Of a stretch of 64,000 nt of DNA, positions 45,342 to 54,791 are shown one piece after another; the stretch's first letter is position 1, and every line of letters begins with the position of its first letter. This stretch comes from Massilia sp. CF038 (GTDB lineage: Bacteria > Pseudomonadota > Gammaproteobacteria > Burkholderiales > Burkholderiaceae_D), in NCBI RefSeq assembly GCF_900129765.1, contig NZ_FQWU01000003.1, positions 310,001 to 374,000 of the forward strand, read 5' to 3'. The notes under the pieces were generated by a model. It did no database searches, was not told where the DNA came from, and was given only the letters and a program-made list of their open reading frames with translations. Made by a program: the position numbers and the translations under genes.

Positions 45342-46463
45342 ATGATTTCTTCCTGCTCGCGTTTTGCCCGTGCCAGCCGGGCGTCCTGCCTGGTGCTTGC
45401 CGTTCTGTCTTTGTCTGCTCAGGCTGCCATCAAGGAAAGCACCACGTTTTCGAATGGACCAAAAGCGCCCGTGCTGCAATGCACTGACGTGGAATCGGGC
45501 AAAGCGGTCGAGTGTCCTGAAGCCTCCTTCAAAGAGAACTACGGGACGGCGCCGGTGGAGATTGCGTTCCATGGACACGACTTCGAAGAGCTCGACGCCA
45601 TTTATGATCAGGTTGCGTCGGGCGAAAAGCAGTTCAACGATGGCGTGCCCTACCTGAAATACTATTTCGGCACGCTGTCCCGAATGATAACGACGTGGGA
45701 ACGGTGGGACGCCGATCTGGTCCGCATCCAGAAATGGCAGCGCGCGCGTCCGACGTCGGTTGCGGCCAAACTGACCGAAGCGGTGTATTGGCATGCGTAT
45801 GCCTGGAATGCGCGCGGCACCGCCTTTGCCTCCGAGGTGCGGCAGGAAAGCTGGGATCTGTACCGTGAACGCATCGCCAAAGCCAAGGCGGTGCTGGAAG
45901 AAATCAAACCACAGGCCAAGCAATTTCCCGCCTGGTACACGCTGCGTATTGACCTGGCGGCGGAGTCGGAATCGAAAGAGGCAACCCGGCGCATTTTTGA
46001 TGAAGCGCTGACGCTTCACCGGCAGTACTACCCGATCTTTTTATCGATGGCCCATGCCTACGAGCCAAAATGGGGCGGCAGCGTGGCGCAGTTTGAAGCG
46101 TTTGCCGACGAGGCCGTCGTGCTGTCGAAGGGATTCGAAGGGCCGGGCATGTATTCCCGCATCTTCTGGACCATGGATTCGGTGCATGATCTGCCCTTCC
46201 GTTCCAAGGAGGACGCGGTGCCAAGCTGGACCAAGCTGAACGCCGGTTTTGCCGATTTGCTCGCGCGCCACCCCAAGAGCCACAATATTCTTAATCAGTA
46301 TGCCTCGCTGGCCTGCCGTGCCAATGACGGGCCCCTGTACCGCAAGCTGCGCACCCAGCTCGGTGACTACCTGATGGAGCGCTACTTCACCATGGTGCCG
46401 GTGGAAGCCTGTGATCGGCGCCACCAGTGGCCGGCCGCTGCGAAGAAGAAGGCGGCGCGATGA
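45342..46463 (+). CDS. DUF4034-like exported protein, paralogue 1
   Basis: 373 aa with an N-terminal signal (ASCLVLAVLSLSAQA). The body resembles DUF4034: FEELDAIYDQVASGEKQF, RITTWERW-type helices, ARPTSVAAKLTEAVYWHAYAWNARG and a tetratricopeptide-like helical region. It ends with MVPVEACDRRHQW, shared with its neighbour. Start at ATG 45342 rather than the TTG 15 bases upstream. The stop overlaps the next start (ATGA), so the two paralogues are translationally coupled. Function is unknown. Confidence 0.72.
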   Translation: MISSCSRFARASRASCLVLAVLSLSAQAAIKESTTFSNGPKAPVLQCTDVESGKAVECPEASFKENYGTAPVEIAFHGHDFEELDAIYDQVASGEKQFNDGVPYLKYYFGTLSRMITTWERWDADLVRIQKWQRARPTSVAAKLTEAVYWHAYAWNARGTAFASEVRQESWDLYRERIAKAKAVLEEIKPQAKQFPAWYTLRIDLAAESESKEATRRIFDEALTLHRQYYPIFLSMAHAYEPKWGGSVAQFEAFADEAVVLSKGFEGPGMYSRIFWTMDSVHDLPFRSKEDAVPSWTKLNAGFADLLARHPKSHNILNQYASLACRANDGPLYRKLRTQLGDYLMERYFTMVPVEACDRRHQWPAAAKKKAAR

Positions 46464-47521
46464 GGCGCGCCAGTCTGGCCGCCTGCCTGCTGCTGGCATG
46501 GTGCGCCCATGCCAATGCCGGGGCCAGGATCGAACGGGGCCACGCTTTTCCGCGCGTGCCCGGCACGGATTTCGACGCTTTCGAGTGCGTGGACAGCGTG
46601 ACCAGAACCGCGCGGCCCTGCCCGGACGTGACCGTCATTGACGATGCCCAGGCCGCGGCCGTGGTCCAGCCTTACGAACGGGCCGACTTCGATGCGCTCG
46701 AAGCCACCTTTGCGCGCTGGCGCGACGGCGGCAAGCAGTTCGACGATGGCAGCTGGGAACTGGCCCTGTACTTGCCAGGCTTGACGCGCGCATTTACCAA
46801 CTTGACTGCCGACAGCGCCGTGCTGGCAAGCTGGCAAAAGCGCAAACCGGGCTCGCTGGCGGCGCAGATCGCCCAAGCCCAGCTCTGGTATGTGTACGCG
46901 CTGCGCGTGAAGGGGAATGACCCGCATGCCGTACCAGGGCCGGAGGCGCAGGCGATTGCTGCCGAGCGGCTCAATCAGGCGGCCGCCTTGTTGCGCACCT
47001 TGAAAGCGCCCATGCGCGGCAGCCCGCTCTGGTATGAGCTGGCAATTGCCGTGGCCAGAGAGCGCGCCGCCTTGCCCCAGGCACGTGCGCTGTTTGCCGA
47101 AGGTAGCAAGCGCTTTCCGCGCTATCACCCCTTGTATCTCAGCATGAGCGAAGCGTACACGGGCGCCGCGTTTGACACCTTCGCCGGCCAGGCGGTGGCG
47201 CTGACCAGGCAGTTCGAAGGCAGTGGCATGTACGCACGCCTGTACCTGCAGGCAGATCGCAGCAATCGGATGCGATTCGATCCGCAGCGCGCGTCGTTGC
47301 CGGGCTGGCCGCGCTTGCGCGCTGCCTACGAGGATTTGCTGCAGCGCTATCCGGACAGTATTGGCCTTGCCACCAGCTTTGCATCGGCCGCGTGCCGCGC
47401 CGAGGACAGCCCGTTGTACCGGCAACTGCGCAGCCGGGCCGATGTCTACCTGCTGTCCGAACGCTTCATCCTGGTCCCGGTCGAAGCCTGCGACCGTCGT
47501 CATGGGTGGACCGCCGACTAG
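46460..47521 (+). CDS. DUF4034-like exported protein, paralogue 2
   Basis: 353 aa with signal peptide (SLAACLLLAWCAHANA). It parallels the preceding protein in order: an early two-Cys FECVDSVTRTARPCPDV segment (FQCTDVESGKAVECPEA-type in paralogue 1), FDALEATFARWRDGGKQFDDG, a KPGSLAAQIAQAQLWYVYALRVKG block, and the closing LVPVEACDRRHGW. The shared two Cys may form a disulfide in the periplasm. A tandem duplication followed by divergence is inferred; the two possibly form a heterodimer. Confidence 0.72.
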   Translation: MRRASLAACLLLAWCAHANAGARIERGHAFPRVPGTDFDAFECVDSVTRTARPCPDVTVIDDAQAAAVVQPYERADFDALEATFARWRDGGKQFDDGSWELALYLPGLTRAFTNLTADSAVLASWQKRKPGSLAAQIAQAQLWYVYALRVKGNDPHAVPGPEAQAIAAERLNQAAALLRTLKAPMRGSPLWYELAIAVARERAALPQARALFAEGSKRFPRYHPLYLSMSEAYTGAAFDTFAGQAVALTRQFEGSGMYARLYLQADRSNRMRFDPQRASLPGWPRLRAAYEDLLQRYPDSIGLATSFASAACRAEDSPLYRQLRSRADVYLLSERFILVPVEACDRRHGWTAD

Positions 47522-47639
47522 ATTGTTGCTTTGCAAGCTCATGCACAAAAAATAAGTTCATTATTTTTTGACTAGGACTATTCCGCACAGATTTGTAGGA
47601 CTATACTTACAAGTATTTTCTACTAAGAAATTTGTGTTT

Positions 47640-48713
47640 ATGAAAACCAAAGTCTGCCTGAGCGTCGATACGGAATTCAGCATCGGCGGCGCGTTCATTG
47701 ACACGCGCAATGTTCCGATCGCTGAAAAGCGGGTCTGGTGCGACGTGGAGGGCAAGTCCGAGGGCTTGGGTTTCATCCTCGATTGTCTGGAACGCCATCG
47801 AATCACTGCCACGTTTTTTGTCGAAGCGTTGCAGCAGCACTATTTCAAGCACGATCCGATGGCGCCCATCGCCCAGCGCCTGCATGGCGCCGGGCACGAG
47901 GTGCAGCTGCATGTCCATCCGTGCTGGCATCTGTTCCAGCATGAGGACTGGAAAGAGCGCCTCGGTCAGAAGAGCCGCGTGGACGCCTTTTTTGGGCGCG
48001 ACGAAGATGAGTCGCTGGCGCTGATCCAGGATGCAATGGCGATTTTTGCCGGCTGGGGCATTCCGGCGCCGACGGTGTTTCGCAGTGCCAGCCTGCAGCA
48101 CGACGCGGCCCTGTACCGGGCCACCGCGCGCGCGGGCATTCCTTATAGTTCGAATATTGGCGTGGCCATCTTTGACAGCGGCGATCCGGACTACAAGCTG
48201 TATGGCGGCCGCCATCTGCGCCACGGGGTGATTGAATGCCCGATCCTGACCTTCAGCGACTGGGACATGTTTGGCAAGCAGCACCTGAAAACGCTGACGA
48301 TTACCGGCACCAGTTTTGCCGAAACCCGTACCTTGCTCGAGCGCGCACAACGTGCAGGCATCGAGCAGGTGGTAATTCTGACCCATCCATTCGAGTACGT
48401 GCAGTGCGGCGACTTCACCATGCGCGAAATGCGGCGCAACCGCCTGAACCAGCGACGCCTTGAGCAGGTGGCTGCGTATCTCGATGCGCGCCGTGACTTG
48501 TTCGACACCTGCGGGATCGGCGCTGCCGCCAGCATGCCCATGGCCGCAACATCGGCCAACAACGCACTGCTCAAGGGCCGTCTGTTGCAGGCTTTGCCGC
48601 GCATGGCGAGCCAGTATGCCTACGAGCGCTATGGCAAGTGGCAACTGGCACGGATGGCACGCCAACCGCGCCCGGTCGCGGCCGGCACCGCGCCGATCGC
48701 GGACCTGGCCTAA
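47640..48713 (+). CDS. NodB-like polysaccharide deacetylase family protein
   Basis: 357 aa from ATG 47640, which follows an AT-rich promoter region. The NodB fold is indicated by VCLSVDTEFS (Asp10 as motif 1), ITATFFVEALQQHYF, EVQLHVHPCWHLF (metal His motif), a conserved FRSASLQHD segment and VVILTHPFEYV. No signal peptide is seen. Relatives remove acetyl or other groups from sugars, or act in capsule and lipid glycan assembly; the substrate is unknown. It is alone in its transcription unit by spacing. Confidence 0.8.
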   Translation: MKTKVCLSVDTEFSIGGAFIDTRNVPIAEKRVWCDVEGKSEGLGFILDCLERHRITATFFVEALQQHYFKHDPMAPIAQRLHGAGHEVQLHVHPCWHLFQHEDWKERLGQKSRVDAFFGRDEDESLALIQDAMAIFAGWGIPAPTVFRSASLQHDAALYRATARAGIPYSSNIGVAIFDSGDPDYKLYGGRHLRHGVIECPILTFSDWDMFGKQHLKTLTITGTSFAETRTLLERAQRAGIEQVVILTHPFEYVQCGDFTMREMRRNRLNQRRLEQVAAYLDARRDLFDTCGIGAAASMPMAATSANNALLKGRLLQALPRMASQYAYERYGKWQLARMARQPRPVAAGTAPIADLA

Positions 48714-48749
48714 GACAGCACTCCGGCGAAAGAGCGATAACTAAAAAGT

Positions 48750-48801
48750 ATCGGTCGTGCGAAAAATGTGATCGGTCGTAAATATGGGGCTCTGCTAGAC
48801 T
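48750..48801 (+). promoter_or_regulatory. LytTR-geometry direct repeats and promoter of the pectate lyase
   Basis: ATCGGTCGT occurs at 48750-48758 and again at 48771-48779, separated by exactly 12 bp. Each matches ACCGTTCGT, an AlgR-type site, at 7 of 9 positions. A -10-like TAGACT at 48796-48801 follows with no -35, as in activator-dependent promoters. Confidence 0.5.
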
Positions 48802-48840
48802 CTGCAGCAATCTTGTCATTCTAGCAGTTCCACTTTTTTT
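48792..48840 (+). promoter_or_regulatory. Leader hairpin and T-tract before the pectate lyase
   Basis: CTGCTAGA at 48792-48799 pairs with TCTAGCAG at 48820-48827, with CTGCAG inside the loop. A run of seven T follows at 48834-48840 before the ATG at 48851. It could act as a leader attenuator, but the T-tract is 6 nt from the stem, so this is weak. Confidence 0.3.
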
Positions 48841-48850
48841 CGCCCCTCCC

Positions 48851-50419
48851 ATGACCGCTTTGCTTCGCCCAATGCCGGCTGTTGCCGTCGCCCTGTTCCT
48901 CCTTTTCTCGACCCAGGCCAGTGCGGCCAATTGCAGCGCCCCCGTGCTGGACGGCCAGTTGTACAGCATCGCCAGCCGCGCGTCGGGTAAGGTGCTCGAC
49001 ATTCCTGGCGGGGCGACCCAGACCGGCAGCGCGGTCCAGGTCTGGGACTACGCTGGGGGCAGCAACCAGCAATTCCGTCTGCGCAGTCTAGGCAACGACT
49101 ATTGGAGCATCCAGGCGCGCCAGAGTGGCTTGCTGCTGGATGTGGCCGCCGCCTCTCAGGCAGAAGGCGCGCGCCTGTTGCAGTGGACTGCGAACGGGGC
49201 CCAGAACCAGCAGTGGCTGCTGAAAAAATCCAGCGCCGGCGGCTACAACGTGGTGGCGCGGCATTCCGGCAAATCACTCACGGCCATCGACACCGGCAGC
49301 GGGGCGCGCATCGTGCAGGCCAGCGATACCGGGTCGTCTCTGCAGCGCTGGTTCTTTAATCCGGTCAACGGCAATTGCGCAGGCGCGCCGGATGGTTTTG
49401 CCGCTCAGCCCGGTCCCGACAAGCTGGCCACCACCACCGGTGGCGGCAGCGCCCCTTCGCAGCTGGTGGCTTCGTGCAGTGCCCTGGTCAGCGCGCTCAA
49501 GTCGGCCAGCCCGGCGGTGGTGCAGATCGCTGCCGGCAGCACCATCGATTGCCGCACGGCGCCCCGCAGCCAGAGCGCGTGCGCGGTCGCTTGCCCCAGT
49601 TATCAGGATCCGGGCAAGACCACCTACCGCATTCCGGTCGGCAGCCAGACCTGCAAGGAACTTGGCTCGGCCAATGAAACGCGCTACAACCGGCCGCGCG
49701 ATGAGATCACGATTGCCGTGGCGTCCAACAAGACCTTGCTGGGACTGGGGCCCGACGCGCGCTTGATCGGCGCCAGTCTGAACCTGGGCAATGCGCACAA
49801 CATCATCATTCGCAATCTGGCGATCGAGAACATCAACCCCGGCCTGGTCGAAGGGGGCGACGGGATTACCCTGGACCGCTCCAGCCACGTCTGGATCGAC
49901 CATGTGCGCTTCAAGCTGATCAGCGATGGCCATGTCGACATCAAGAACAGCGCCAACGTCACGCTGAGCTGGAATCGCTTCGAAGGCAGCAATCCAGCCG
50001 TGTGCGGCAGCCAGCATCACTACACCAACATGGTGGACAACTCGTCCGTCACCCTGCATCACAACTTCTGGAACAAGACCTCGGGCCGCAATCCCAAGCT
50101 CGATGGCGCAGCCACGCGGGCCCACTTGTACAACAATTATTGGCTGGACATTACCTACTTTGCGATCAACGGGCGCGATGGGGCGCAAGCCAGAATCGAG
50201 GGCAATTACTTTGCAAACACGGCGCGGCCGCACTGGAACACGGGCGCCGCTCTGTTCGATGCGCCGGCAGGGTCGAACCGCTACACCGGCATCTCGGCGA
50301 CGGACCTGTACAAGAACAGCGGTGCCAGCGTGTTTGGCGATGTGAGCATGTACCGCTATGTGCTCGATCCCGTGGGTTTGATTCCGGAACAGCTGAGCGC
50401 GGGGGCTGGGCCGCGGTAA
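48851..50419 (+). CDS. Secreted PL1 pectate lyase with ricin-type lectin domain
   Basis: 522 aa; the signal peptide ends at about residue 26 (TQASAA). Residues about 28-175 form a ricin-B/CBM13 lectin domain with repeated QxW motifs (SNQQFRL, NQQWLLK, LQRWFF). The pectate lyase domain (about 190-515) has SSHVWIDHVRFKLISDGHVDIK, SWNRFEGSNPAVC and HHNFWNKTSGRNPKL, the conserved Ca-binding and catalytic Arg region of PL1. It cleaves polygalacturonate by beta-elimination outside the cell. The adjacent TonB receptor, 119 bp downstream, may import the oligomers. Confidence 0.93.
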   Translation: MTALLRPMPAVAVALFLLFSTQASAANCSAPVLDGQLYSIASRASGKVLDIPGGATQTGSAVQVWDYAGGSNQQFRLRSLGNDYWSIQARQSGLLLDVAAASQAEGARLLQWTANGAQNQQWLLKKSSAGGYNVVARHSGKSLTAIDTGSGARIVQASDTGSSLQRWFFNPVNGNCAGAPDGFAAQPGPDKLATTTGGGSAPSQLVASCSALVSALKSASPAVVQIAAGSTIDCRTAPRSQSACAVACPSYQDPGKTTYRIPVGSQTCKELGSANETRYNRPRDEITIAVASNKTLLGLGPDARLIGASLNLGNAHNIIIRNLAIENINPGLVEGGDGITLDRSSHVWIDHVRFKLISDGHVDIKNSANVTLSWNRFEGSNPAVCGSQHHYTNMVDNSSVTLHHNFWNKTSGRNPKLDGAATRAHLYNNYWLDITYFAINGRDGAQARIEGNYFANTARPHWNTGAALFDAPAGSNRYTGISATDLYKNSGASVFGDVSMYRYVLDPVGLIPEQLSAGAGPR

Positions 50420-50538
50420 GCGCGACTGGTTTGTATGGTTTTGCCAACGTATCGCGCCATGTAAAGATAATTGTTTTATTAAAAAAGCAAGCTGATAAAA
50501 TGACCAAGATAATCATCTTCTACTGAGGAAACCCGCGC

Positions 50539-52878
50539 ATGAAACTTCGCCCTACCGCAGCGTTCGGATACACATTGGCAGCGGCGAGCGCGCTGTCTGG
50601 TTCGGCAGCATGGGGGCAGGAGGCGCAGTCAAACCAGATTGAAGTGGTGCGCGTGACCGCGCAAAAGCGCCAGGAAGATCCGAACAAGGTGGCGATGAGC
50701 ATTTCCGCGGTCAGCGGCGTACAGCTGCAGGCGCAGCATGTGAACGACTTCACCGATCTGACCCGGCTGGTCCCCAATATCTCATTCACGGCTGCCAGCG
50801 GCAACGGTGGCGCCGGTCCGGGCACCTCGAACATCGAAGTGCGGGGCATCAGTTCGGCAGCAGGCGCGGCCACGGTCGGTGTGTATCTGGGTGAGGTGTC
50901 GATCACGGTCGGCAATGTCTACACGATGGGCTCGGTGGAGCCGAAGTTCTTTGACATCGACCGCGTTGAAGTGCTGCGCGGCCCGCAGGCCACGCTGTAC
51001 GGTGCCAGTTCAATGGGCGGCACCATCAAGTTCGTGCCGGCCGAGCCGGATCTGAAGGAACGCGAGTTCAGCACCTACGGTGAATATTCGTCAACCAAGG
51101 GCGGCAGCGCCAATTATTCCGCCAACGTGGTCGGCAACTTCCCCCTGATCAAGGACGAGCTGGCGCTGCGCCTGGGCGTGCAAGCGCAGCGCCAGGGTGG
51201 CTTCATCGACCAGGTCGACGGCAACGGCGCGCTGCTGGCCGAGAACATCAACAAGGTGGACGACCAGGAAATGCGCATGGCGCTGAAGTGGAAGCCGGTG
51301 CGCGCGCTGACCATCACGCCGTCGCTGTATTACCAGAAGGTGGACGCGAAAGACATTTCCGCCTTTAATCTGGAGCTGCCCAACTATCAGGCACAAAAGC
51401 AGGTGCGCGAGCCGTCCAAGGACACCTTGTTCGCGCCCAACGTGACCGTCAACTGGGATTTGGGCAGCACCGACCTGACCTCCAGCACCAGCTATTTCCA
51501 GCGCAAGTTCGACCGCACCCAGAACGGCTCGGCCTATAACAGCTATTCGCTGTCGACCTTTTTGACGTCGACGGACGATGGCGGCACTGCGCCGCCTGCG
51601 CTGATTGACGCGGTCGCGGGCTTGCCGTCGGCGGTGTACCTGAACAACCAGGTGCGCCAGATCTCGCAGGAACTGCGGCTGTCTTCGCGACCCTACGATG
51701 CGCAGGTGTCGCCATGGACCTGGCTGGGTGGCGTGTATTTCTCGAACCAGCACACCAATATTACGGAGAACGATCCGATCTTCGGCGTCAACGATACGTT
51801 TGCGCAGTTCGGCTTCAGCACGTCCGATCCGGACATTCTGCCTGGCGCCACGGCCAATGCCTTCCCGAACGATAACGCCTTCTTTGGCACCTTCCACTAT
51901 CGCGAAAAACAAAGCTCGATTTTTGGCGAGGCCAATTACTACTTCACGCCCGCACTGCACCTGACGGTGGGCGCGCGTTATCTGCGCGGCAGCTCGACCT
52001 TGAACCAGCAGAACGGCCTGTATCTGGCTGGCGCCGGCAACAACGGCAGCTCCAGCCTGTCATCGAAAGCGTTCACACCAAAGTACGCGCTGACATGGGA
52101 AGTCGATCCGGCCCACACGGTCTACAGCAGCGTGTCGAAAGGTTTCCGCCTGGGCGGGTCGAACGTGTTTGTGCCGCCGACCACCTGCGGCCCCGATCTG
52201 GCAGCGAACGGAATCGAAAATGGCCCGCCCACGTACGCGCCAGACAGTTTGTGGAGTTATGAAGTGGGCAGCAAGTCACGCTTCTTGAACAATAGCGTGA
52301 CCTTCAATGCCGATGTGTTCTACGTGAAGTGGAAGAACATCCAGCAAGGCGTGTACTTGCCGACCTGCGCTTACACCTACAACGCCAACGCAGGCGACGC
52401 CACCAGCCGTGGCCTGGAGTTTGAACTCAAGGCCAAACCCATGGCCGGCCTGACGCTCAATGCGTCCGGCGGCTGGGTCAAGGCGGAATTGTCGAACGAC
52501 AAAGGCCTGCAGAACGGAATTGTGGGCGCGGTGGCCGGTGCGCCGATTCAAGGCGTGCCGAAGTACAACGCCAGCATTGGTGCGCAGTACAATTTTTCGG
52601 TATGGGGCGACAAGAGCGCGTTTGTGATGGGTGGTGTGCACTGGGTGGGCGCCAGCAAGGGCTCGCTCGACCCGGAGCAGACCGATTACGAGCGCCCGGC
52701 TTACCATACGGCCGACTTCAGCGCCGGCATGACGTTTGATCGCGTGAATGTGAGCGTGTTTGTGAAGAACGCGCTCGATACCGATACCGTGATTCAGCAT
52801 CCGCAGGTGGCGTCGATTGTGCAGGGTTACCGGGTGCAGCCGCGCAGCATCGGCATGAGCGTGGCCGCCAAATTCTGA
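50539..52878 (+). CDS. TonB-dependent outer membrane receptor
   Basis: 779 aa. The signal peptide ends near AWGQ; a TonB-box-like IEVVRVTAQKR follows, then the plug domain (VAMSISAVSGVQLQAQHVNDFTDLTRLVPNISFT, RVEVLRGPQATLYGASSMGGTIK) and the beta-barrel ending in IGMSVAAKF with terminal Phe. The gene has TGAGGAA upstream and an AT-rich promoter-like region (TTGTTT 50471, TAAAAT 50496, 19-bp spacer). By position it may take up pectin-derived oligosaccharides, though this group also imports siderophores, nucleosides and other sugars. Confidence 0.9.
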   Translation: MKLRPTAAFGYTLAAASALSGSAAWGQEAQSNQIEVVRVTAQKRQEDPNKVAMSISAVSGVQLQAQHVNDFTDLTRLVPNISFTAASGNGGAGPGTSNIEVRGISSAAGAATVGVYLGEVSITVGNVYTMGSVEPKFFDIDRVEVLRGPQATLYGASSMGGTIKFVPAEPDLKEREFSTYGEYSSTKGGSANYSANVVGNFPLIKDELALRLGVQAQRQGGFIDQVDGNGALLAENINKVDDQEMRMALKWKPVRALTITPSLYYQKVDAKDISAFNLELPNYQAQKQVREPSKDTLFAPNVTVNWDLGSTDLTSSTSYFQRKFDRTQNGSAYNSYSLSTFLTSTDDGGTAPPALIDAVAGLPSAVYLNNQVRQISQELRLSSRPYDAQVSPWTWLGGVYFSNQHTNITENDPIFGVNDTFAQFGFSTSDPDILPGATANAFPNDNAFFGTFHYREKQSSIFGEANYYFTPALHLTVGARYLRGSSTLNQQNGLYLAGAGNNGSSSLSSKAFTPKYALTWEVDPAHTVYSSVSKGFRLGGSNVFVPPTTCGPDLAANGIENGPPTYAPDSLWSYEVGSKSRFLNNSVTFNADVFYVKWKNIQQGVYLPTCAYTYNANAGDATSRGLEFELKAKPMAGLTLNASGGWVKAELSNDKGLQNGIVGAVAGAPIQGVPKYNASIGAQYNFSVWGDKSAFVMGGVHWVGASKGSLDPEQTDYERPAYHTADFSAGMTFDRVNVSVFVKNALDTDTVIQHPQVASIVQGYRVQPRSIGMSVAAKF

Positions 52879-52906
52879 TGTCGCTTGCAGTTGTCAGTGC
52901 CAGGCA

Positions 52907-54148
52907 TCAAGCAGACTGGCGTTCCGCCTCGGGTTCGACGGCAAAGCGCAGGCCCGCGTATTGTTCCAGGCGCGGGATCAGTGCCAGTCCCATGGCGCTG
53001 CCGGCGGTCCAGACGCCGCCGCCAGCCATGCTGCGTTCCGGGTCGCCTACCAGGCACAGGGCGCTTTCGGCGATCATTTTCGAGGTGGACCCGTAGCCAG
53101 GGTCGCGGTCACCCTTCACGCTGGCGCGCAAGCGCTGGCCGCCCGCGGTCTCGCCAATGAACAGCAAATCATAACGCCCGCTCTCGCGGGCTTTTTTGTC
53201 CGGCCCTTCGCCCGGTTTGGCCAGCACGAAACGGCGCAGCAGGGAACGGGCGGGACCGAAGCCAAGCGCGATGTTCTGCAGCCAGGTCATACGGGCCAGG
53301 TTGCGCGCGCGACGCGCTCCTTTGGCGCCATCGCCCGTCATCATCTTTTCATCGTAGCGGAAGGCTTTGCCCCACGGGTGGCCAAGCACCGCGTTGGTGC
53401 GGTGCACATTTTTGGTATTGATGGTGGCCATCATGAAGGGCCCGGTCCAGGATTGCGCCCAGTCGTCGTGGCTGGCGCTGTCGCCATCGGGCTGGGGCGG
53501 GCCGCTGAAACCGGGCGTGAGGGCAAACGGGTCGGCCATGGTGGCGGCCAGGGCCGGTTCGCGTTCGATGCGCTCGATGGTGGCCATGGCGCTGGCCAGG
53601 GTGCCGCCGGAAATGCCGCCCTTGATTCGGCGTACCCGGCCGCGCACGGTGGTCAGCGGCGCGCCAAAGCGCAGGCGCGCGTGCTCCTGCAGATATACCA
53701 CGCCCAGGTCGAATGGGATGGAATCGAAGCCGCAGGAGAAGACGATGCGGGCGCCGCTGGTGCGCGCCACCACTTCCAGCTGGGGAATCATGTGCGCCAT
53801 CCAGCCTGGTTCGCCGCACAGGTCGACGTAGTCGGTGCCCGCTTCGGCACACGCGCGCACCAGGGCTTCGCCATACAGCTGGTAGGGGCCGACCGTGGTG
53901 ATGACGACTTTGGCGCGCGCCACCAGCGTGCGCATGGCGGCGCCATCGGCCGCATCGGCGGTGATCAGTTGCACGCTGTCGGGGGCGCCAACCAGGGTGC
54001 GCACCTCGGCCAGCTTGGCGGCATTGCGGCCGGCCATGGCCCAGCGGATGTCGCTGCCGGCGCCGTAGTGCTGGCTCAGATACTCGGCTACCAAGCGGCC
54101 TGTGAAACCGGTGGCGCCAAACACGATCAGGTCGAATTCCTTGGGCAT
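52907..54148 (-). CDS. Saccharopine dehydrogenase-like trans-acting enoyl reductase family protein
   Basis: 413 aa. The N-terminal Rossmann fold opens with FDLIVFGATGFTGRLVAEYL and includes VVITTVGPYQLYGEALVRACAEAGTDYVDLCGE, the classic SDH-like run. The later RKYGISGGTLASAM-type region (KGGISGGTLASAMATIERI) is typical of the mycobacterial trans-acting enoyl reductase relatives. The ATG at 54148 has GGAG just before it. Substrate is unknown; polyketide or lipid reduction is possible in the family. Confidence 0.85.
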   Translation of the reverse strand: MPKEFDLIVFGATGFTGRLVAEYLSQHYGAGSDIRWAMAGRNAAKLAEVRTLVGAPDSVQLITADAADGAAMRTLVARAKVVITTVGPYQLYGEALVRACAEAGTDYVDLCGEPGWMAHMIPQLEVVARTSGARIVFSCGFDSIPFDLGVVYLQEHARLRFGAPLTTVRGRVRRIKGGISGGTLASAMATIERIEREPALAATMADPFALTPGFSGPPQPDGDSASHDDWAQSWTGPFMMATINTKNVHRTNAVLGHPWGKAFRYDEKMMTGDGAKGARRARNLARMTWLQNIALGFGPARSLLRRFVLAKPGEGPDKKARESGRYDLLFIGETAGGQRLRASVKGDRDPGYGSTSKMIAESALCLVGDPERSMAGGGVWTAGSAMGLALIPRLEQYAGLRFAVEPEAERQSA

Positions 54149-54240
54149 GCAAGCTCCTGCAAAGGTGGTTGGCAGATGTGCATGATGCCAGAGAAAGCGG
54201 ATACACTGTTGTGCATCCAAGCACGCCGACGAGAGTAACC

Positions 54241-54777
54241 ATGAGCACGCCTGACCCAGTTTTCCATGCCCGGATCAACCCGCTGATCAAGCCGTTTCTG
54301 GTGGTGCAGATCGGCTTTACGATGGTGATCACGATCATTGGCATTCCGCTGGCGATTGTCTGGTTTCTTGGCCTGGGGCGCTGGTGGGCCCAGCATTATT
54401 ACGACAAGCTGGAATGCCACTTGAGCGACCGGACCCTGCGCTACCGCAAGGGCATTCTGGTGCAGGTGGAAAAGACCATTCCGCTGGAGAACATTCAGGA
54501 TGTGACCTTCGTGGAAGGGCCGATTCTGCGCCACTTCCAGCTCAGCACACTTAAATTTGAAACGGCTGGCAGCGGCGCCGGCCAGGCCAATGACATGCAT
54601 TTGACGGGCATTGTCGATGCCCACGATTTCCGCAACCGGATTCTGGCTGCGCGCGACAAGCTCAAGCAGGAGCAACGGGGTGGCGCGCACGATCCTGCGG
54701 CAGCCGACGCCCATCTGGCCGCGCTGCGTGCCATCGAAGGCAAGCTAGATCAGATCATTGTGCTGATGCAGCGCTAA
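54241..54777 (+). CDS. PH domain (bPH2) membrane protein
   Basis: 178 aa with two adjacent membrane segments at about 17-50 (FLVVQIGFTMVITIIGIPLAIVWFLG), then a bacterial PH-like domain: KLECHLSDRTLRYRKGILVQVEKTIPLENIQDVTF, typical of YdbS/YdbT proteins. A short charged coiled tail ends the protein. Start at 54241 avoids a longer frame through the intergenic region. Function is not established; association with a membrane complex is likely. A REP palindrome lies 14 bp after the stop. Confidence 0.85.
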   Translation: MSTPDPVFHARINPLIKPFLVVQIGFTMVITIIGIPLAIVWFLGLGRWWAQHYYDKLECHLSDRTLRYRKGILVQVEKTIPLENIQDVTFVEGPILRHFQLSTLKFETAGSGAGQANDMHLTGIVDAHDFRNRILAARDKLKQEQRGGAHDPAAADAHLAALRAIEGKLDQIIVLMQR

Positions 54778-54791
54778 CAGGAACTACCCCA

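Noticed and set aside
52961-54238. 425-codon plus-strand frame opposite the enoyl reductase-like gene
   Set aside because: Shadow frame; the minus strand encodes a full Rossmann-fold protein.
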